Assembly: GCA_964545875.1 (NCBI GenBank)
Contig: CAZJHH010000003.1
Span: forward strand, 305,605 to 369,604
Direction: 5' to 3'
DNA length: 64,000 bases
Source: DAIPKP01 sp964545875
GTDB taxonomy: Bacteria > Synergistota > Synergistia > Synergistales > Aminiphilaceae
Below are positions 1 to 8,279 of this stretch, one piece after another (the first letter of the stretch is position 1; the number at the start of each line of letters is the position of its first letter). The position numbers and the translations under genes are program-made. The notes below the pieces were generated by a model. It was not told the DNA's origin. It worked only from the letters and a program-made list of their open reading frames with translations, and ran no database searches.

Positions 1-1
1 T

Positions 2-235
2 TTTCTGGATCACAAAAAGGAACCTGAATTTTTCCGTTCTCAAATGAAGCGGCTTCTGGAGCTCGGAGCTCGGAGAGGATGGGCGGTGGGCATATGCCAT
101 GCCCGGTCCTCCACGTATGAGATTCTCAAGGAAATGGAGACCGAGCTTGGGGAGGATCCCCGGCTGATCACCCTTCCCGAGCTGGTGCATTTTCTCGGAG
201 CCCAGGAAATTGCGGAGAAGGGGCAAACTCGTTGA
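2..235 (+). CDS. C-terminal end of a divergent polysaccharide deacetylase (YibQ/DUF610-like), 5' truncated by the window edge
   Basis: Reading frame 2 is open from the window edge to a TGA at 233-235, giving about 77 residues of a longer protein. The visible part has FLDHK near the start, then a helix with ARRGWAVGICHARSSTYEIL, then ITLPELV. That pattern (a G-x-A-I-G-I-x-H-x-x-x-x-T stretch followed by a 'leucine-proline-x-x-x-L' end) resembles the end of the divergent polysaccharide deacetylase family, whose members are periplasmic or envelope proteins of uncertain substrate. The N-terminal catalytic part is outside the window, so the family assignment rests on a short tail. A 134 bp gap separates it from purA. 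It contains a small GC-rich hairpin (308-324) but no clear terminator T-run. Confidence 0.55.
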   Translation, partial: FLDHKKEPEFFRSQMKRLLELGARRGWAVGICHARSSTYEILKEMETELGEDPRLITLPELVHFLGAQEIAEKGQTR

Positions 236-369
236 ACCAATAAAGAAAAAAGGTTCCGGGGTCTTCCGGGAGAGGACTCTGGTTCACGCGGGGGAACGGG
301 GATGTTGCTCTGCCCCCGGCAGAGACGGCTTGGCAGTCATGTTTTGGAAAAGAACGGGAGGAAAAGTCC

Positions 370-1656
370 GTGAGGGGATGTACGGAGATTCTTATAGGCG
401 CTCAGTGGGGCGATGAGGGTAAAGGGCGTGTGGTGGATGCCCTGGCGGGAAAAACTGACGTGATCGTGCGCTATCAGGGAGGAGCCAATGCGGGGCATAC
501 GGTTATCGTGGGCTCCGAGAAGCACGTCTTTCACCTTCTCCCCTCGGGAATGCTCTATACCGGAAAGCTTTGCATCATCGGCAACGGAGTGGTGGTGGAT
601 CCCGAGCAGCTTCTGCTGGAGCTCGGCGAGCTCCAGGCCAAGGGAAAGGATCGGGCCCGGCTGGTGGTGAGCCGGGATGCCCACGTGGTTCTTCCTTATC
701 ACAAGGTGTTGGACGGAGCGGATGAGGCTTTCCGCGGCAAAGAGCGTGCCATCGGGACCACCAAGCGCGGCATAGGCCCCTGCTATGTGGATAAGTACAA
801 CCGCATGGGAATTACCATGGGAGATCTTGCGAACCCCGAGATCCTCCGGGAGAAGCTTTCGCAGAACGTGAACGTGAAGAACATGCTTCTCACTCGGATT
901 TACGGCATGACTCCCCTTCCCTTCGACAGCATGTACCAGGAGGCTCTGGAGTGGGGGGCCAAGCTCACCCCCTATCTGGGGGATGCCTCCCTTGAAGTTC
1001 ACAAGGCCCTGGAGGAGGGTAAGGGAGTACTTCTCGAAGGAGCCCAGGGAACGCTCCTGGATGTGGATTTCGGCACCTACCCCTATGTGACGAGTTCCAA
1101 CCCTACCGCTGCGGGAGGATGCATCGGTGCCGGAGTGGGCCCCACCAGAATAAGCCGGGTTATCGGAGTGGTGAAAGCCTACTGCACCCGAGTGGGGGAG
1201 GGCCCCTTTCCCACCGAAGATTTTGGAGAGCAGGGAGAACGCCTCCGGGTGACCGGAGGCGAGTTTGGAGCCACCACGGGACGCCCCCGTCGGTGCGGAT
1301 GGCTTGATATGGTAGCCCTTCGGTACGCAGTGCGGATTAACGGACTCGGTGTACTCGCCCTGACGAAACTCGATGTCCTTTCGGGATTGGAAGAAATTCA
1401 GGTGGCTCTGGAATACTCCATGGAGGGCAAGAGATACCGGGAGTTTAGTCCCTCCGCTTCCTTCCTCGAAAAGGTGGAGCCCGTGTATACTTCCCTTCCG
1501 GGATGGAAGGAAGATATCACGGCATGCCGGAGCTTCGAAGAGCTTCCCCGGGAGGCTCGGGACTACGTGCGTTTTATCGAGGAACATTCGGGAGTGCCCG
1601 TGGGGTTGATAGGAGTGGGCCCCGGCCGGGAGGAAACCATCCTGAGGAATTTTTAA
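370..1656 (+). CDS. purA: Adenylosuccinate synthetase
   Basis: The 428-residue product has the usual length for the family. It joins IMP and aspartate, using GTP, to make adenylosuccinate in the committed step to AMP in the cytoplasm. Visible motifs are the N-terminal P-loop-like GAQWGDEGKGRVVD, the GGANAGHT substrate loop, IGTTKRGIGP, LLEGAQGTLLD and, near the end, TGRPRRCGWLD and LTKLDVLSG. The GTG start at 370 is chosen because it sits about 7 nt after GGGAGGA and puts the conserved ILIGAQWGDEGKG right at the N-terminus. guaA lies two genes downstream, so both branches from IMP (to AMP and GMP) are encoded within 4 kb, with a small acetyltransferase between them. Confidence 0.97.
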   Translation: MRGCTEILIGAQWGDEGKGRVVDALAGKTDVIVRYQGGANAGHTVIVGSEKHVFHLLPSGMLYTGKLCIIGNGVVVDPEQLLLELGELQAKGKDRARLVVSRDAHVVLPYHKVLDGADEAFRGKERAIGTTKRGIGPCYVDKYNRMGITMGDLANPEILREKLSQNVNVKNMLLTRIYGMTPLPFDSMYQEALEWGAKLTPYLGDASLEVHKALEEGKGVLLEGAQGTLLDVDFGTYPYVTSSNPTAAGGCIGAGVGPTRISRVIGVVKAYCTRVGEGPFPTEDFGEQGERLRVTGGEFGATTGRPRRCGWLDMVALRYAVRINGLGVLALTKLDVLSGLEEIQVALEYSMEGKRYREFSPSASFLEKVEPVYTSLPGWKEDITACRSFEELPREARDYVRFIEEHSGVPVGLIGVGPGREETILRNF

Positions 1657-1724
1657 CGAAAGCATGGAGTTTTGCGGTTTGGAGAGGGCAGGACAACGAG
1701 AAAAGCCCGTGCCGGTGAAAGCGG

Positions 1725-1751
1725 CCTGGGGTTTTCGACGAAAACCCCAGG
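1725..1751 (+). terminator. Perfect inverted repeat after purA, possible terminator
   Basis: CCTGGGGTTTT and AAAACCCCAGG form a perfect 11-bp stem around CGACG (the symmetry runs to 13 bp around one base). It lies between purA and the acetyltransferase gene. No T-run follows directly, so it may be a weak or factor-dependent terminator or an RNA-stabilising hairpin rather than a classical intrinsic terminator. Confidence 0.45.
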
Positions 1752-1814
1752 ATTGTCTGAAAGAAACCGGGAGGCACAGCCCTAGAAAAATCTTCCTTCC
1801 GGGAGGAAAAAAGC

Positions 1815-2315
1815 ATGTTGATTCCGGAAATTGATTTTTGCAGATCCCGACATCTCGAAGCGCTGGATCTTCTGGAAAAGCACTGCTTTCCTGATTCTCC
1901 CTGGCCTTTCCGGATCATGGAGAGGGATCTTGCGGATGTTTCCCGGGAGGCTCTCTTTTACCTGGGGGCCTTCTGGAAGGGTTTTCTCGTAGGCTATGCG
2001 GTCTTCCGGCCTCGCAAAAAGGAGTTTGCCCTTCTGCGGATCGGAGTATACCGGGAGTATCGGCGTCAGAAGATAGGGGCCCAGCTTTTGGATGCGGGAG
2101 AGGTTCTTGCGGAGGAGATCCGGGAAGAGCATATCTTTCTGGAGGTGCGCCAGGAAAACCGAAATGCCCGGGAGTTCTACGAACGTATGGGGTATGTCCT
2201 CCAGGGAATTTCGACACGAAATCCCGGGGATCCGGAGAAGGCCCCTCTGGTATACCGAAAGAGTCTTTCCAAAGAAGATTTCCGAGAGGAGGCTCTTGAG
2301 GAAAATGGAGCCTGA
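1815..2315 (+). CDS. GNAT family N-acetyltransferase, RimI-like
   Basis: A 166-residue protein, typical in size for a single GNAT domain. The acetyl-CoA-binding motif A is visible as IGVYREYRRQKIGAQLLD (R/Q-x-x-G-x-G/A type), followed by LEVRQENRNAREFYERMGY, which matches the conserved N-x-x-A-x-x-x-Y-x-x-x-G-F/Y end of RimI and related enzymes. RimI proteins acetylate the N-terminus of ribosomal protein S18, but many relatives act on other amines, so the substrate is not settled. The ATG is preceded by GGGAGGAAAAAAGC, a strong ribosome binding site. It sits alone between purA and guaA with hairpins on both sides, which suggests a separate transcript or a spaced operon member. Confidence 0.8.
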   Translation: MLIPEIDFCRSRHLEALDLLEKHCFPDSPWPFRIMERDLADVSREALFYLGAFWKGFLVGYAVFRPRKKEFALLRIGVYREYRRQKIGAQLLDAGEVLAEEIREEHIFLEVRQENRNAREFYERMGYVLQGISTRNPGDPEKAPLVYRKSLSKEDFREEALEENGA

Positions 2316-2349
2316 AAAAGCCGTAAATCCTTGATGATTTCCGGCTTTT
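2316..2349 (+). terminator. Probable intrinsic terminator after the acetyltransferase gene
   Basis: AAAAGCCGTAAATC and GATTTCCGGCTTTT pair over 14 bp with one mismatch around the loop CTTGAT. The stem directly follows the TGA at 2313-2315 and its 3' arm ends in TTTT. The A-rich 5' arm and T-rich 3' arm are typical of intrinsic terminators that can work in both directions. Confidence 0.6.
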
Positions 2350-2457
2350 CCCCGTTTGAGGGAGATAGGACGGAGTTTTTCCCGGAAACCTCTTCCGGGG
2401 TTTTATGACGGCGGAGAAAAGCCGTTTCTTCCGGTGTTATGAAGAGACAGAGAATGC

Positions 2458-2486
2458 GGGATATATCCGAGAAGAGGATATATCCC
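2458..2486 (+). promoter_or_regulatory. Paired palindromic GGATATATCC boxes just upstream of guaA
   Basis: GGGATATATCC (2458-2468) and GGATATATCCC (2476-2486) form a perfect 11-bp inverted repeat separated by GAGAAGA. Each arm contains GGATATATCC, which is itself a perfect palindrome. The pair ends 22 bp before the guaA ATG. It could be a dimer-binding operator or a leader hairpin close to the ribosome binding site. I see no purine-riboswitch core here. Confidence 0.45.
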
Positions 2487-2508
2487 ATATCCGAAGGGAG
2501 CGAAGCCT

Positions 2509-4044
2509 ATGCTTCTCGATACGGTGATCGTGTTAGATTATGGTTCCCAGTATACCCAGCTTATTGCCCGGCGCATCCGGGAGCAGAAGGTATACAGCGA
2601 AATTCTTCCCTGGGATACCCCCACGGAGAAGATTCTTGAAAAAAATCCCCGGGGGATCGTGCTTTCCGGAGGCCCCAACAGCGTTCATGCTCCGGGAGCT
2701 CCGGGAATTGCGGAGAGCCTTCTTGGTTCGGGGGTGCCTATTCTTGGAATATGCTATGGCATGCAGGTACTTGCCAAGGTTCTGGGAGGCCGGGTGGAAC
2801 GGGGTGCCACGGCGGAGTACGGGCGATCTTCGGTGCGTTTTTACCGGGAGAATGCCCTTCTTCAGGGATTGAGCGAAACCTCCACGGTCTGGATGAGCCA
2901 TTGGGATCACGTGGCGGAACTCCCCGAAGGGGCAACCCTTCTGGCGGAAAGCCTCGACGGAGTGCTTGCGGGATTTGCCGCAGGGGGGGGCAACATCTGG
3001 GCCCTTCAGTTTCATCCCGAAGTGGTGCATACCCGGGAGGGTTCCGCCATTCTTCGGAATTTTCTTTTCTCGGTGTGCTCCTGCAACCCCACCTGGGATC
3101 TGGGAGAATTTGTGGAATCCATGAAGGAGGATATCCGGCACAAAGTCGGAAAAGATCGGGTCATCTGCGGTCTTTCCGGTGGTGTGGATTCCTCGGTGGC
3201 GGCGGTGCTCACCGCTCAGGCCGTGGGAGATCAGCTGGAGTGCATTTTCGTGAACAACGGCCTTCTCCGGCAGAACGAGGCGGAGGAGGTACTCCGCGCC
3301 TATGCCTCTCTGGATCTCAAGGTGCATTACGTGGATGCGGGAGAGCGTTTTCTTTCGGCTCTTCACGGAGTAACGGAGCCCGAAAAAAAACGCAAGATCA
3401 TCGGGGGAACCTTTATCCGGGTCTTCGAAGACGCCGCGAAGGAGTTGGGAGGCGCCGCATGGCTTCTCCAGGGAACGCTCTATCCCGATGTAATCGAGAG
3501 CGGTCACCAGGGCAAGGGAGCGGCGGTGATCAAAACGCATCATAACGTGGGGGGGCTTCCCGAGGATATGCAGTTCCAACTTCTGGAACCTTTGCGGGAT
3601 CTCTTCAAGGATGAGGTTCGGGGAATAGGAAAAATTCTGGGAGTTCCCGAGAACATTCTCGGACGGCATCCCTTTCCCGGCCCGGGGCTTGGTGTGCGCT
3701 GTCTCGGAGAGATCCGGGAAGAGCGGCTGGAAACCCTGCGGAGGGCGGACGCCATCTTTATCCAGACTCTTCGGGACGAGGGGATTTACGACTCCATATG
3801 GCAGGCCTTCTGCGTGCTTCTTCCGGTAAATACCGTGGGAGTTATGGGAGACATCCGGACGTATGCCGAGGCGGTGGTGCTCCGGGCGGTGGAGGCCCAG
3901 GACGGCATGACCGCGGATTGGGCCCGAATAGATCCCGCCATCCTTGACCGAGTGGCGAGGCGTATCTGTAACGAGGTGCCCGGAGTTAACCGAGTGGTGC
4001 TGGATATTACGGGAAAGCCTCCGGGAACCATCGAGTGGGAATAG
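2509..4044 (+). CDS. guaA: GMP synthase (glutamine-hydrolysing)
   Basis: A 511-residue two-domain enzyme that converts XMP to GMP with glutamine and ATP. The N-terminal class I glutamine amidotransferase domain has the nucleophile elbow GICYGMQ (catalytic Cys) and the His-Glu pair in LQFHPEVVHT. The ATP-pyrophosphatase domain has the P-loop GLSGGVDSSVAA and the conserved KTHHNVGGLPEDM and HPFPGPGLGVR. It closes with the dimerisation domain ending TGKPPGTIEWE, the canonical GuaA C-terminus. The ATG at 2509 follows GAAGGGAGCGAAGCCT. Length and motif order match the family throughout. Confidence 0.97.
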   Translation: MLLDTVIVLDYGSQYTQLIARRIREQKVYSEILPWDTPTEKILEKNPRGIVLSGGPNSVHAPGAPGIAESLLGSGVPILGICYGMQVLAKVLGGRVERGATAEYGRSSVRFYRENALLQGLSETSTVWMSHWDHVAELPEGATLLAESLDGVLAGFAAGGGNIWALQFHPEVVHTREGSAILRNFLFSVCSCNPTWDLGEFVESMKEDIRHKVGKDRVICGLSGGVDSSVAAVLTAQAVGDQLECIFVNNGLLRQNEAEEVLRAYASLDLKVHYVDAGERFLSALHGVTEPEKKRKIIGGTFIRVFEDAAKELGGAAWLLQGTLYPDVIESGHQGKGAAVIKTHHNVGGLPEDMQFQLLEPLRDLFKDEVRGIGKILGVPENILGRHPFPGPGLGVRCLGEIREERLETLRRADAIFIQTLRDEGIYDSIWQAFCVLLPVNTVGVMGDIRTYAEAVVLRAVEAQDGMTADWARIDPAILDRVARRICNEVPGVNRVVLDITGKPPGTIEWE

Positions 4045-4167
4045 TGCGGCGGCGGGGATCTCTGAGAATCTTTCCGGAAGGGAGAGAATGCCTTTTCCGG
4101 ATGCATGAGAAGCGAATTTCGATGTTGAAGTAGCCGAGGAAAAAGGGCGAAGAAAGGAGGAGTTCTT

Positions 4168-5271
4168 GTGGAAAAGGACGACCGGGAATATCTTCGGCGA
4201 TTCCGGGGCACCATGATTCCCTTTCTGTTGGTGCTGGGCCTCTTCGGCCTTCTGAGCTATCGGGTGACCCGTCCGGTGATGGCCCCTATTCTATGGGCCT
4301 CCCTGCTCTCCGCCTTTTCCTATCCTCTCTATCAATGGCTGCATATCCGGATTTTTCGGGGAAAGGACCGGAATATCGCCGCCTTCATAAACACCTGCGT
4401 GGTGGTGCTCGTGCTGGTGCTTCCCACCATCTTTCTGGGGAGCGTGCTTATCCGTGAAGGGGTCTATCTCTACGGCATCGTAACGGATTATCTGGCGGCG
4501 AATCCGAGCATCAATTTCCATCTGGGGGACTATCTTCCCGAGTGGCTTACCCGGGAAAACGCCGCCCTGGATGAATATGTCATCTCCCTTCAAAACTCCT
4601 TGCGCCACGGATTGCGATGGGCCGCCTCCTACATAGGGGCCATTTCCCGGGATCTTCTGGGAAACGCCTTCAGTATCATCTACCAGGCGGTCTTTGCGGT
4701 GGTGGCTACGTTCTTTCTTACCCGGGACGGCCATGTGATACTTGAATATCTCAAGGATATCACTCCCCTGGGGGAGGAAGAGCGGGAGCTTTTTTTCGCC
4801 CGGGCGAAGAAACTTCTCCGCTCCATCGTATACGGAGTCATCTTTACCGCGGGAATCCAGGCTTTCTTGGGAACCCTGGGATGGTCCTACTTCGAACTTC
4901 CGGCTCCCCTCATTTTTGGAGCGGTCATGTTCCTCCTCGCCATGATTCCCATCGTGGGCACCTCGTTGGTTCTTATCCCCGGAGCGGCGTATCTCTTCTT
5001 TCTCGGACATCACATCCAGGGGGTGGTACTGGCGGTATACAGCGTGGTGGCGGTAAGTTCCATCGAATCCTTCGTGCGCCCTCTCTTCATTTCCGAGGGA
5101 AGCCAGGTACACGCTCTTATCGTTATCGTGGGTATTCTGGGAGGTCTCGCCTCGTGGGGATTTCTCGGACTCTTCCTGGGGCCCCTGGTGGTTTCCCTGT
5201 TCATCTTTTTCCTGGATGGTTACCGTCGGATCGAGATCATCCGGCGGGGAAAAAATACGGATATTTCCTGA
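4168..5271 (+). CDS. AI-2E family transporter (PerM/YdiK-like membrane protein)
   Basis: A 367-residue inner-membrane protein with several hydrophobic segments: one pair near residues 10-45, another around 72-95, a central cluster near 150-180, and four more after residue 210. The late P-I-V-G-T motif (AMIPIVGTSLVLIPGAAY) and the GLFLGPLVVSLF stretch near the end are typical of the AI-2E transporter family. Some members export autoinducer-2, others act in sodium/proton exchange or have no known role, so the substrate cannot be assigned. Translation starts at GTG 4168 after AAAGGAGGAGTTCTT, which places the SD 6-9 nt upstream. The MobB-like gene starts 22 bp downstream and is probably cotranscribed. 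Confidence 0.82.
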   Translation: MEKDDREYLRRFRGTMIPFLLVLGLFGLLSYRVTRPVMAPILWASLLSAFSYPLYQWLHIRIFRGKDRNIAAFINTCVVVLVLVLPTIFLGSVLIREGVYLYGIVTDYLAANPSINFHLGDYLPEWLTRENAALDEYVISLQNSLRHGLRWAASYIGAISRDLLGNAFSIIYQAVFAVVATFFLTRDGHVILEYLKDITPLGEEERELFFARAKKLLRSIVYGVIFTAGIQAFLGTLGWSYFELPAPLIFGAVMFLLAMIPIVGTSLVLIPGAAYLFFLGHHIQGVVLAVYSVVAVSSIESFVRPLFISEGSQVHALIVIVGILGGLASWGFLGLFLGPLVVSLFIFFLDGYRRIEIIRRGKNTDIS

Positions 5272-5293
5272 CGAAAGGCGAGGAGGCGAAGAA

Positions 5294-5947
5294 ATGCCCT
5301 ATGTCCTTGCAGTAAGCGGTCTCAAAAATTCCGGAAAGACCACCCTCTGCGGAGAGCTTCTTGAAAGGCTTCGGAGAAGGGGCTATGCGGTGGGATATGC
5401 CAAGCACAGCTCCCACTCTCTGGAGAGTTCCGAGAACACCGATACCGGAAAGATCCGGGCTCTCCAGATTTCCACGGTGCATTTCTCTCCCCGGGCGGTG
5501 CTCCTGGAGCTCGGAGAAGATCCCCCGGTGCAGTACACCCTTTCTCTGTGCTTTCCCCGGGAGGATCTGGTGCTTCTGGAAGGGGGCAAACATCTGCCCT
5601 TTCCCCGGATATGGGTGGGAGCTCCCGAAACGGTGCCTCCGGATGTAAAGGGCATCATCGCTTTCTGGAACCGATCTGCGGCGGAGAATCCCGACGATTC
5701 CCCGGAGTACGCTCCGGGGGAGGAAGAGCGGCTGACGGATCGTATCGAAAAACTTCTGCTCCCCCGGGAAAAAGAAACTCTGGAGGTGTTTCTCGAAAAT
5801 CGGAAACTCCCCGTGAAGAGCTTCGTGGGAGAGTTTATCGCCGGAGGTATCCGGGGAATGCTGGGATCTCTCAAGGGATACGCTCCGAATTTTTGCGGCA
5901 ACATCTCTCTTCTTCTCAAAAATGACGAACCCTCGGAAAAATCCTGA
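5294..5947 (+). CDS. MobB-like P-loop GTPase (molybdopterin-guanine dinucleotide biosynthesis adaptor)
   Basis: A 217-residue protein starting at ATG 5294, 7-12 nt after GAGGAGGCGAAGAA. The N-terminus is a Walker A loop (GLKNSGKTTLCGELL), followed by YAKHSSHS and the characteristic MobB segment EDLVLLEGGKHLPFPRIWV. MobB binds GTP and assists MobA in attaching GMP to molybdopterin. Residues after about 165 form an extension with KLPVKSFVGEFIAGGIRGMLGSLKG, a tail seen in some anaerobe MobB proteins. No mobA or other moa/mog genes lie nearby, so its partner must be elsewhere. Confidence 0.75.
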   Translation: MPYVLAVSGLKNSGKTTLCGELLERLRRRGYAVGYAKHSSHSLESSENTDTGKIRALQISTVHFSPRAVLLELGEDPPVQYTLSLCFPREDLVLLEGGKHLPFPRIWVGAPETVPPDVKGIIAFWNRSAAENPDDSPEYAPGEEERLTDRIEKLLLPREKETLEVFLENRKLPVKSFVGEFIAGGIRGMLGSLKGYAPNFCGNISLLLKNDEPSEKS

Positions 5948-6045
5948 CGAAGCCCCGAGGTGTTTCCGGAATTTTTCAGGATGCAAGGGTACTTTTTTCA
6001 AAAAACAGACTCTTCGAGGCGGAGCGTTTTTTTCACCGAAGATGC

Positions 6046-6074
6046 TTGTTTCTTCCTGCGGAGCTGTCTATAAT
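6046..6074 (+). promoter_or_regulatory. Sigma-70 promoter for the membrane pyrophosphatase gene
   Basis: TTGTTT (6046-6051) is followed after 17 bp by a perfect TATAAT (6069-6074). It lies in the ~210 bp gap upstream of the pyrophosphatase gene, with a leader of about 80 nt. The leader holds a short GTCCC/GGGAC hairpin followed by a T-run at 6121-6127, which is too weak to call an attenuator. Confidence 0.65.
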
Positions 6075-6159
6075 GAATACCGCTTTTCATGGAGTCCCTC
6101 TTATGTAATGGGGACATGGGCTTTTTTGTTGTGCACTTTAAAGGGAGGTTGTGGTACGG

Positions 6160-8121
6160 ATGTTTTTGCAGCTGTTGCTTGTGGCTCTTATAGGAGCCCT
6201 GTCCTTGGGATTCGCTTATTATTCCCTCGCCAAGATTAATGCTTTTGAGGTGAAAAACGATCGAGTAAACGAGCTTTCCGGCATTATTCACAGCGGAGCG
6301 ATGACGTTTCTCTTCCGGGAATATCGCTGGCTGGCTCCTTTCGTGGTGCTGGTGGCTCTTTTCCTGGCCTTTAAAATCAGCATTCCCACGGCGATTTCCT
6401 TCGTTTTCGGTGCTCTCTGCAGTGGTGTGGCGGGCTTTATCGGCATGAAGGTGGCCACCAGATCCAACGGAAAAACCGCCTTTGCGGCTACCGAAGGAAT
6501 GAACAAAGCCCTGGGAGTGGCCTTTACCGGAGGCATCGTGATGGGCATGTCCGTGGTAGGCATCGGTGTGCTGGGTGTGGTGATCTGCTACTTCCTCTTC
6601 GGGGATCCCAACGTCATTACGGGCTTTGGCTTCGGCGCCAGCTCCATCGCTCTCTTCGCCCGCGTGGGCGGCGGCATCTATACCAAGGCTGCGGATGTGG
6701 GAGCGGACCTGGTGGGTAAAGTCGAGGCGGGCATTCCCGAGGACGATCCCCGGAATCCTGCAGTCATCGCGGACAACGTGGGAGATAACGTGGGAGACAT
6801 CGCCGGCATGGGAGCGGACCTCTTCGAATCCTACGTAAACTCCATCATCGCCGCCATGGCCATCGGCCTCGTGGTGGCGGGAGACCGGGGAGTCGTCTAT
6901 CCTCTTTTCCTCGCGGCCCTCGGCATCGTGGCGGCCATTCTGGGCACCTTCTTCGTGCGGGTCAGGGAAGGGGGCAATCCCCAGCTGGCTTTGCGCATGG
7001 GCACCATGTCCACGGGCTTTTTCATGATTCTGGGAACCTGGCTTGTCACCTCCAAGGTCTTCGATGGCGACATCACGCTCTTTTACGCCGTGGTAGCGGG
7101 AGTCCTTGCGGGAGTTCTCGTGGGATACGTCACGGAGATCTACACTTCCGCGACCTACAAGTCCGTTAAGGATATCGCCAAGGCCTCCGAAACCGGTCCC
7201 GCCACGAACATCCTCGCGGGAATAGGAGTGGGAATGAAATCCACCGCCATTCCGGTGATCATCATCTGTGCCGCCATTCTCGTGGGAGTGAAGTTCGGAG
7301 GGCTCTACGGCATTGCCTGCGCTGCGGTGGGCATGCTTTCCATTACCGGTATGACCCTGAGCGTGGATGCCTACGGCCCCATTGCGGATAACGCTGGCGG
7401 CATCGCCGAAATGGCCCACCTTCCCGCAGAGGTTCGGAAGATTACGGATAAGCTCGATGCGGTGGGTAATACCACTGCCGCCATCGGCAAGGGGCTTGCC
7501 ATCGGCTCCGCCGCCCTCACCGCCCTGGCCCTCTTCTCGGCCTACGGTACTGCGGTGGGGCTCTCCAGCATCGACCTTCAGAATCCCAAGGTCATGGTGG
7601 GACTCTTCATCGGGGGCATGCTGCCCTTCCTTTTCAGTGCTCTCACCATTCAGGCGGTGGGCCGGGCGGCTCAGGCCATGATCGAAGAGGTTCGCCGGCA
7701 GTTCAAGGAGATTCCCGGCATCATGGAGGGCACGGGGCGTCCCGAGTACGAGCGCTGTGTGGATATCTCCACTGCCGCCTCCCTCCGGGAAATGATCATT
7801 CCCGGAATTCTCGCGGTGGTCACGCCTCTGGCGGTAGGGCTGCTTCTGGGAGCGGAAGCCCTGGGAGGACTTCTGGGTGGTTCCATCGTTACGGGGGTCA
7901 TGATGGCCATCTTCATGTCCAATTCCGGAGGCGCCTGGGATAACGCCAAGAAGTACATCGAAGAGGGAAATCACGGCGGCAAGGGATCCGAGCCCCATGC
8001 GGCGGCGGTCACCGGAGACACTGTGGGAGATCCCTTCAAGGATACCTCCGGGCCGAGCCTGAACATCCTCATCAAACTTATGTCCGTGGTGGCTCTCGTA
8101 CTGGCACCTCTCTTCCTCTAA
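6160..8121 (+). CDS. hppA: Membrane-bound ion-translocating pyrophosphatase (potassium-dependent class)
   Basis: A 653-residue polytopic protein (about 16 transmembrane segments expected) that couples PPi hydrolysis to proton or sodium pumping. The catalytic loops are clear: the DVGADLVGKVE motif and, shortly after, DDPRNPAVIADNVGDNVGD. A second acidic block VDAYGPIADNAGGIAEM and the C-terminal SGGAWDNAKKYIEEG with GDTVGDPFKDTSGPS follow. The sequence GNTTAAIGKG carries Ala where potassium-independent enzymes have Lys, so it belongs to the potassium-dependent class; whether it moves sodium or protons cannot be read safely by eye. ATG 6160 is preferred over GTG 6151 because GGGAGG at 6143-6148 is only 2 nt from the GTG. 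It appears to be a single-gene transcript with its own promoter and a strong downstream hairpin. Confidence 0.95.
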   Translation: MFLQLLLVALIGALSLGFAYYSLAKINAFEVKNDRVNELSGIIHSGAMTFLFREYRWLAPFVVLVALFLAFKISIPTAISFVFGALCSGVAGFIGMKVATRSNGKTAFAATEGMNKALGVAFTGGIVMGMSVVGIGVLGVVICYFLFGDPNVITGFGFGASSIALFARVGGGIYTKAADVGADLVGKVEAGIPEDDPRNPAVIADNVGDNVGDIAGMGADLFESYVNSIIAAMAIGLVVAGDRGVVYPLFLAALGIVAAILGTFFVRVREGGNPQLALRMGTMSTGFFMILGTWLVTSKVFDGDITLFYAVVAGVLAGVLVGYVTEIYTSATYKSVKDIAKASETGPATNILAGIGVGMKSTAIPVIIICAAILVGVKFGGLYGIACAAVGMLSITGMTLSVDAYGPIADNAGGIAEMAHLPAEVRKITDKLDAVGNTTAAIGKGLAIGSAALTALALFSAYGTAVGLSSIDLQNPKVMVGLFIGGMLPFLFSALTIQAVGRAAQAMIEEVRRQFKEIPGIMEGTGRPEYERCVDISTAASLREMIIPGILAVVTPLAVGLLLGAEALGGLLGGSIVTGVMMAIFMSNSGGAWDNAKKYIEEGNHGGKGSEPHAAAVTGDTVGDPFKDTSGPSLNILIKLMSVVALVLAPLFL

Positions 8122-8193
8122 GGCTTTTACTGCAGAGGTATTATGGCGGAAGAAAGGGAATGTTCCCCCAAGACGGGGCCGTTCCCCTCAAGA

Positions 8194-8231
8194 AGAACAG
8201 CAGGGGGAGGCATGCCTCCCCCTGCTGTTCT
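8194..8231 (+). terminator. 38-bp perfect palindrome between hppA and dnaG
   Basis: The sequence from AGAACAGCAGG to CCTGCTGTTCT is an uninterrupted palindrome centred on GCATGC. As RNA it makes a ~17-bp stem with a CAUG loop. It is the obvious end-of-transcript signal for hppA. Only TCTCGTTG follows, so there is no true T-run and efficiency is uncertain. Confidence 0.55.
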
Positions 8232-8279
8232 CTCGTTGATTGGTGCGCCCGGAGCCGAATCTCCCGGGAGGGGGCTGGA

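Noticed and set aside
308..324. CTCTGCC-CCC-GGCAGAG hairpin upstream of purA as a terminator or riboswitch
   Set aside because: It is short, has a 3-nt loop and no T-run, and no purine riboswitch core is visible nearby.
4072..4101. TTCCGGAAGG / CCTTTTCCGG hairpin after guaA as a terminator
   Set aside because: The pairing needs a two-base bulge and no T-run follows.
6091..6127. Attenuator in the hppA leader
   Set aside because: The stem is only GTCCC/GGGAC with a long loop; the T-run is present but the hairpin is too weak to call.
5998..7998. A 666-residue open frame on the minus strand across hppA
   Set aside because: It is a composition-driven shadow of the pyrophosphatase gene: His/Gly-rich, no recognisable motif, and the + strand frame has the full catalytic signature.
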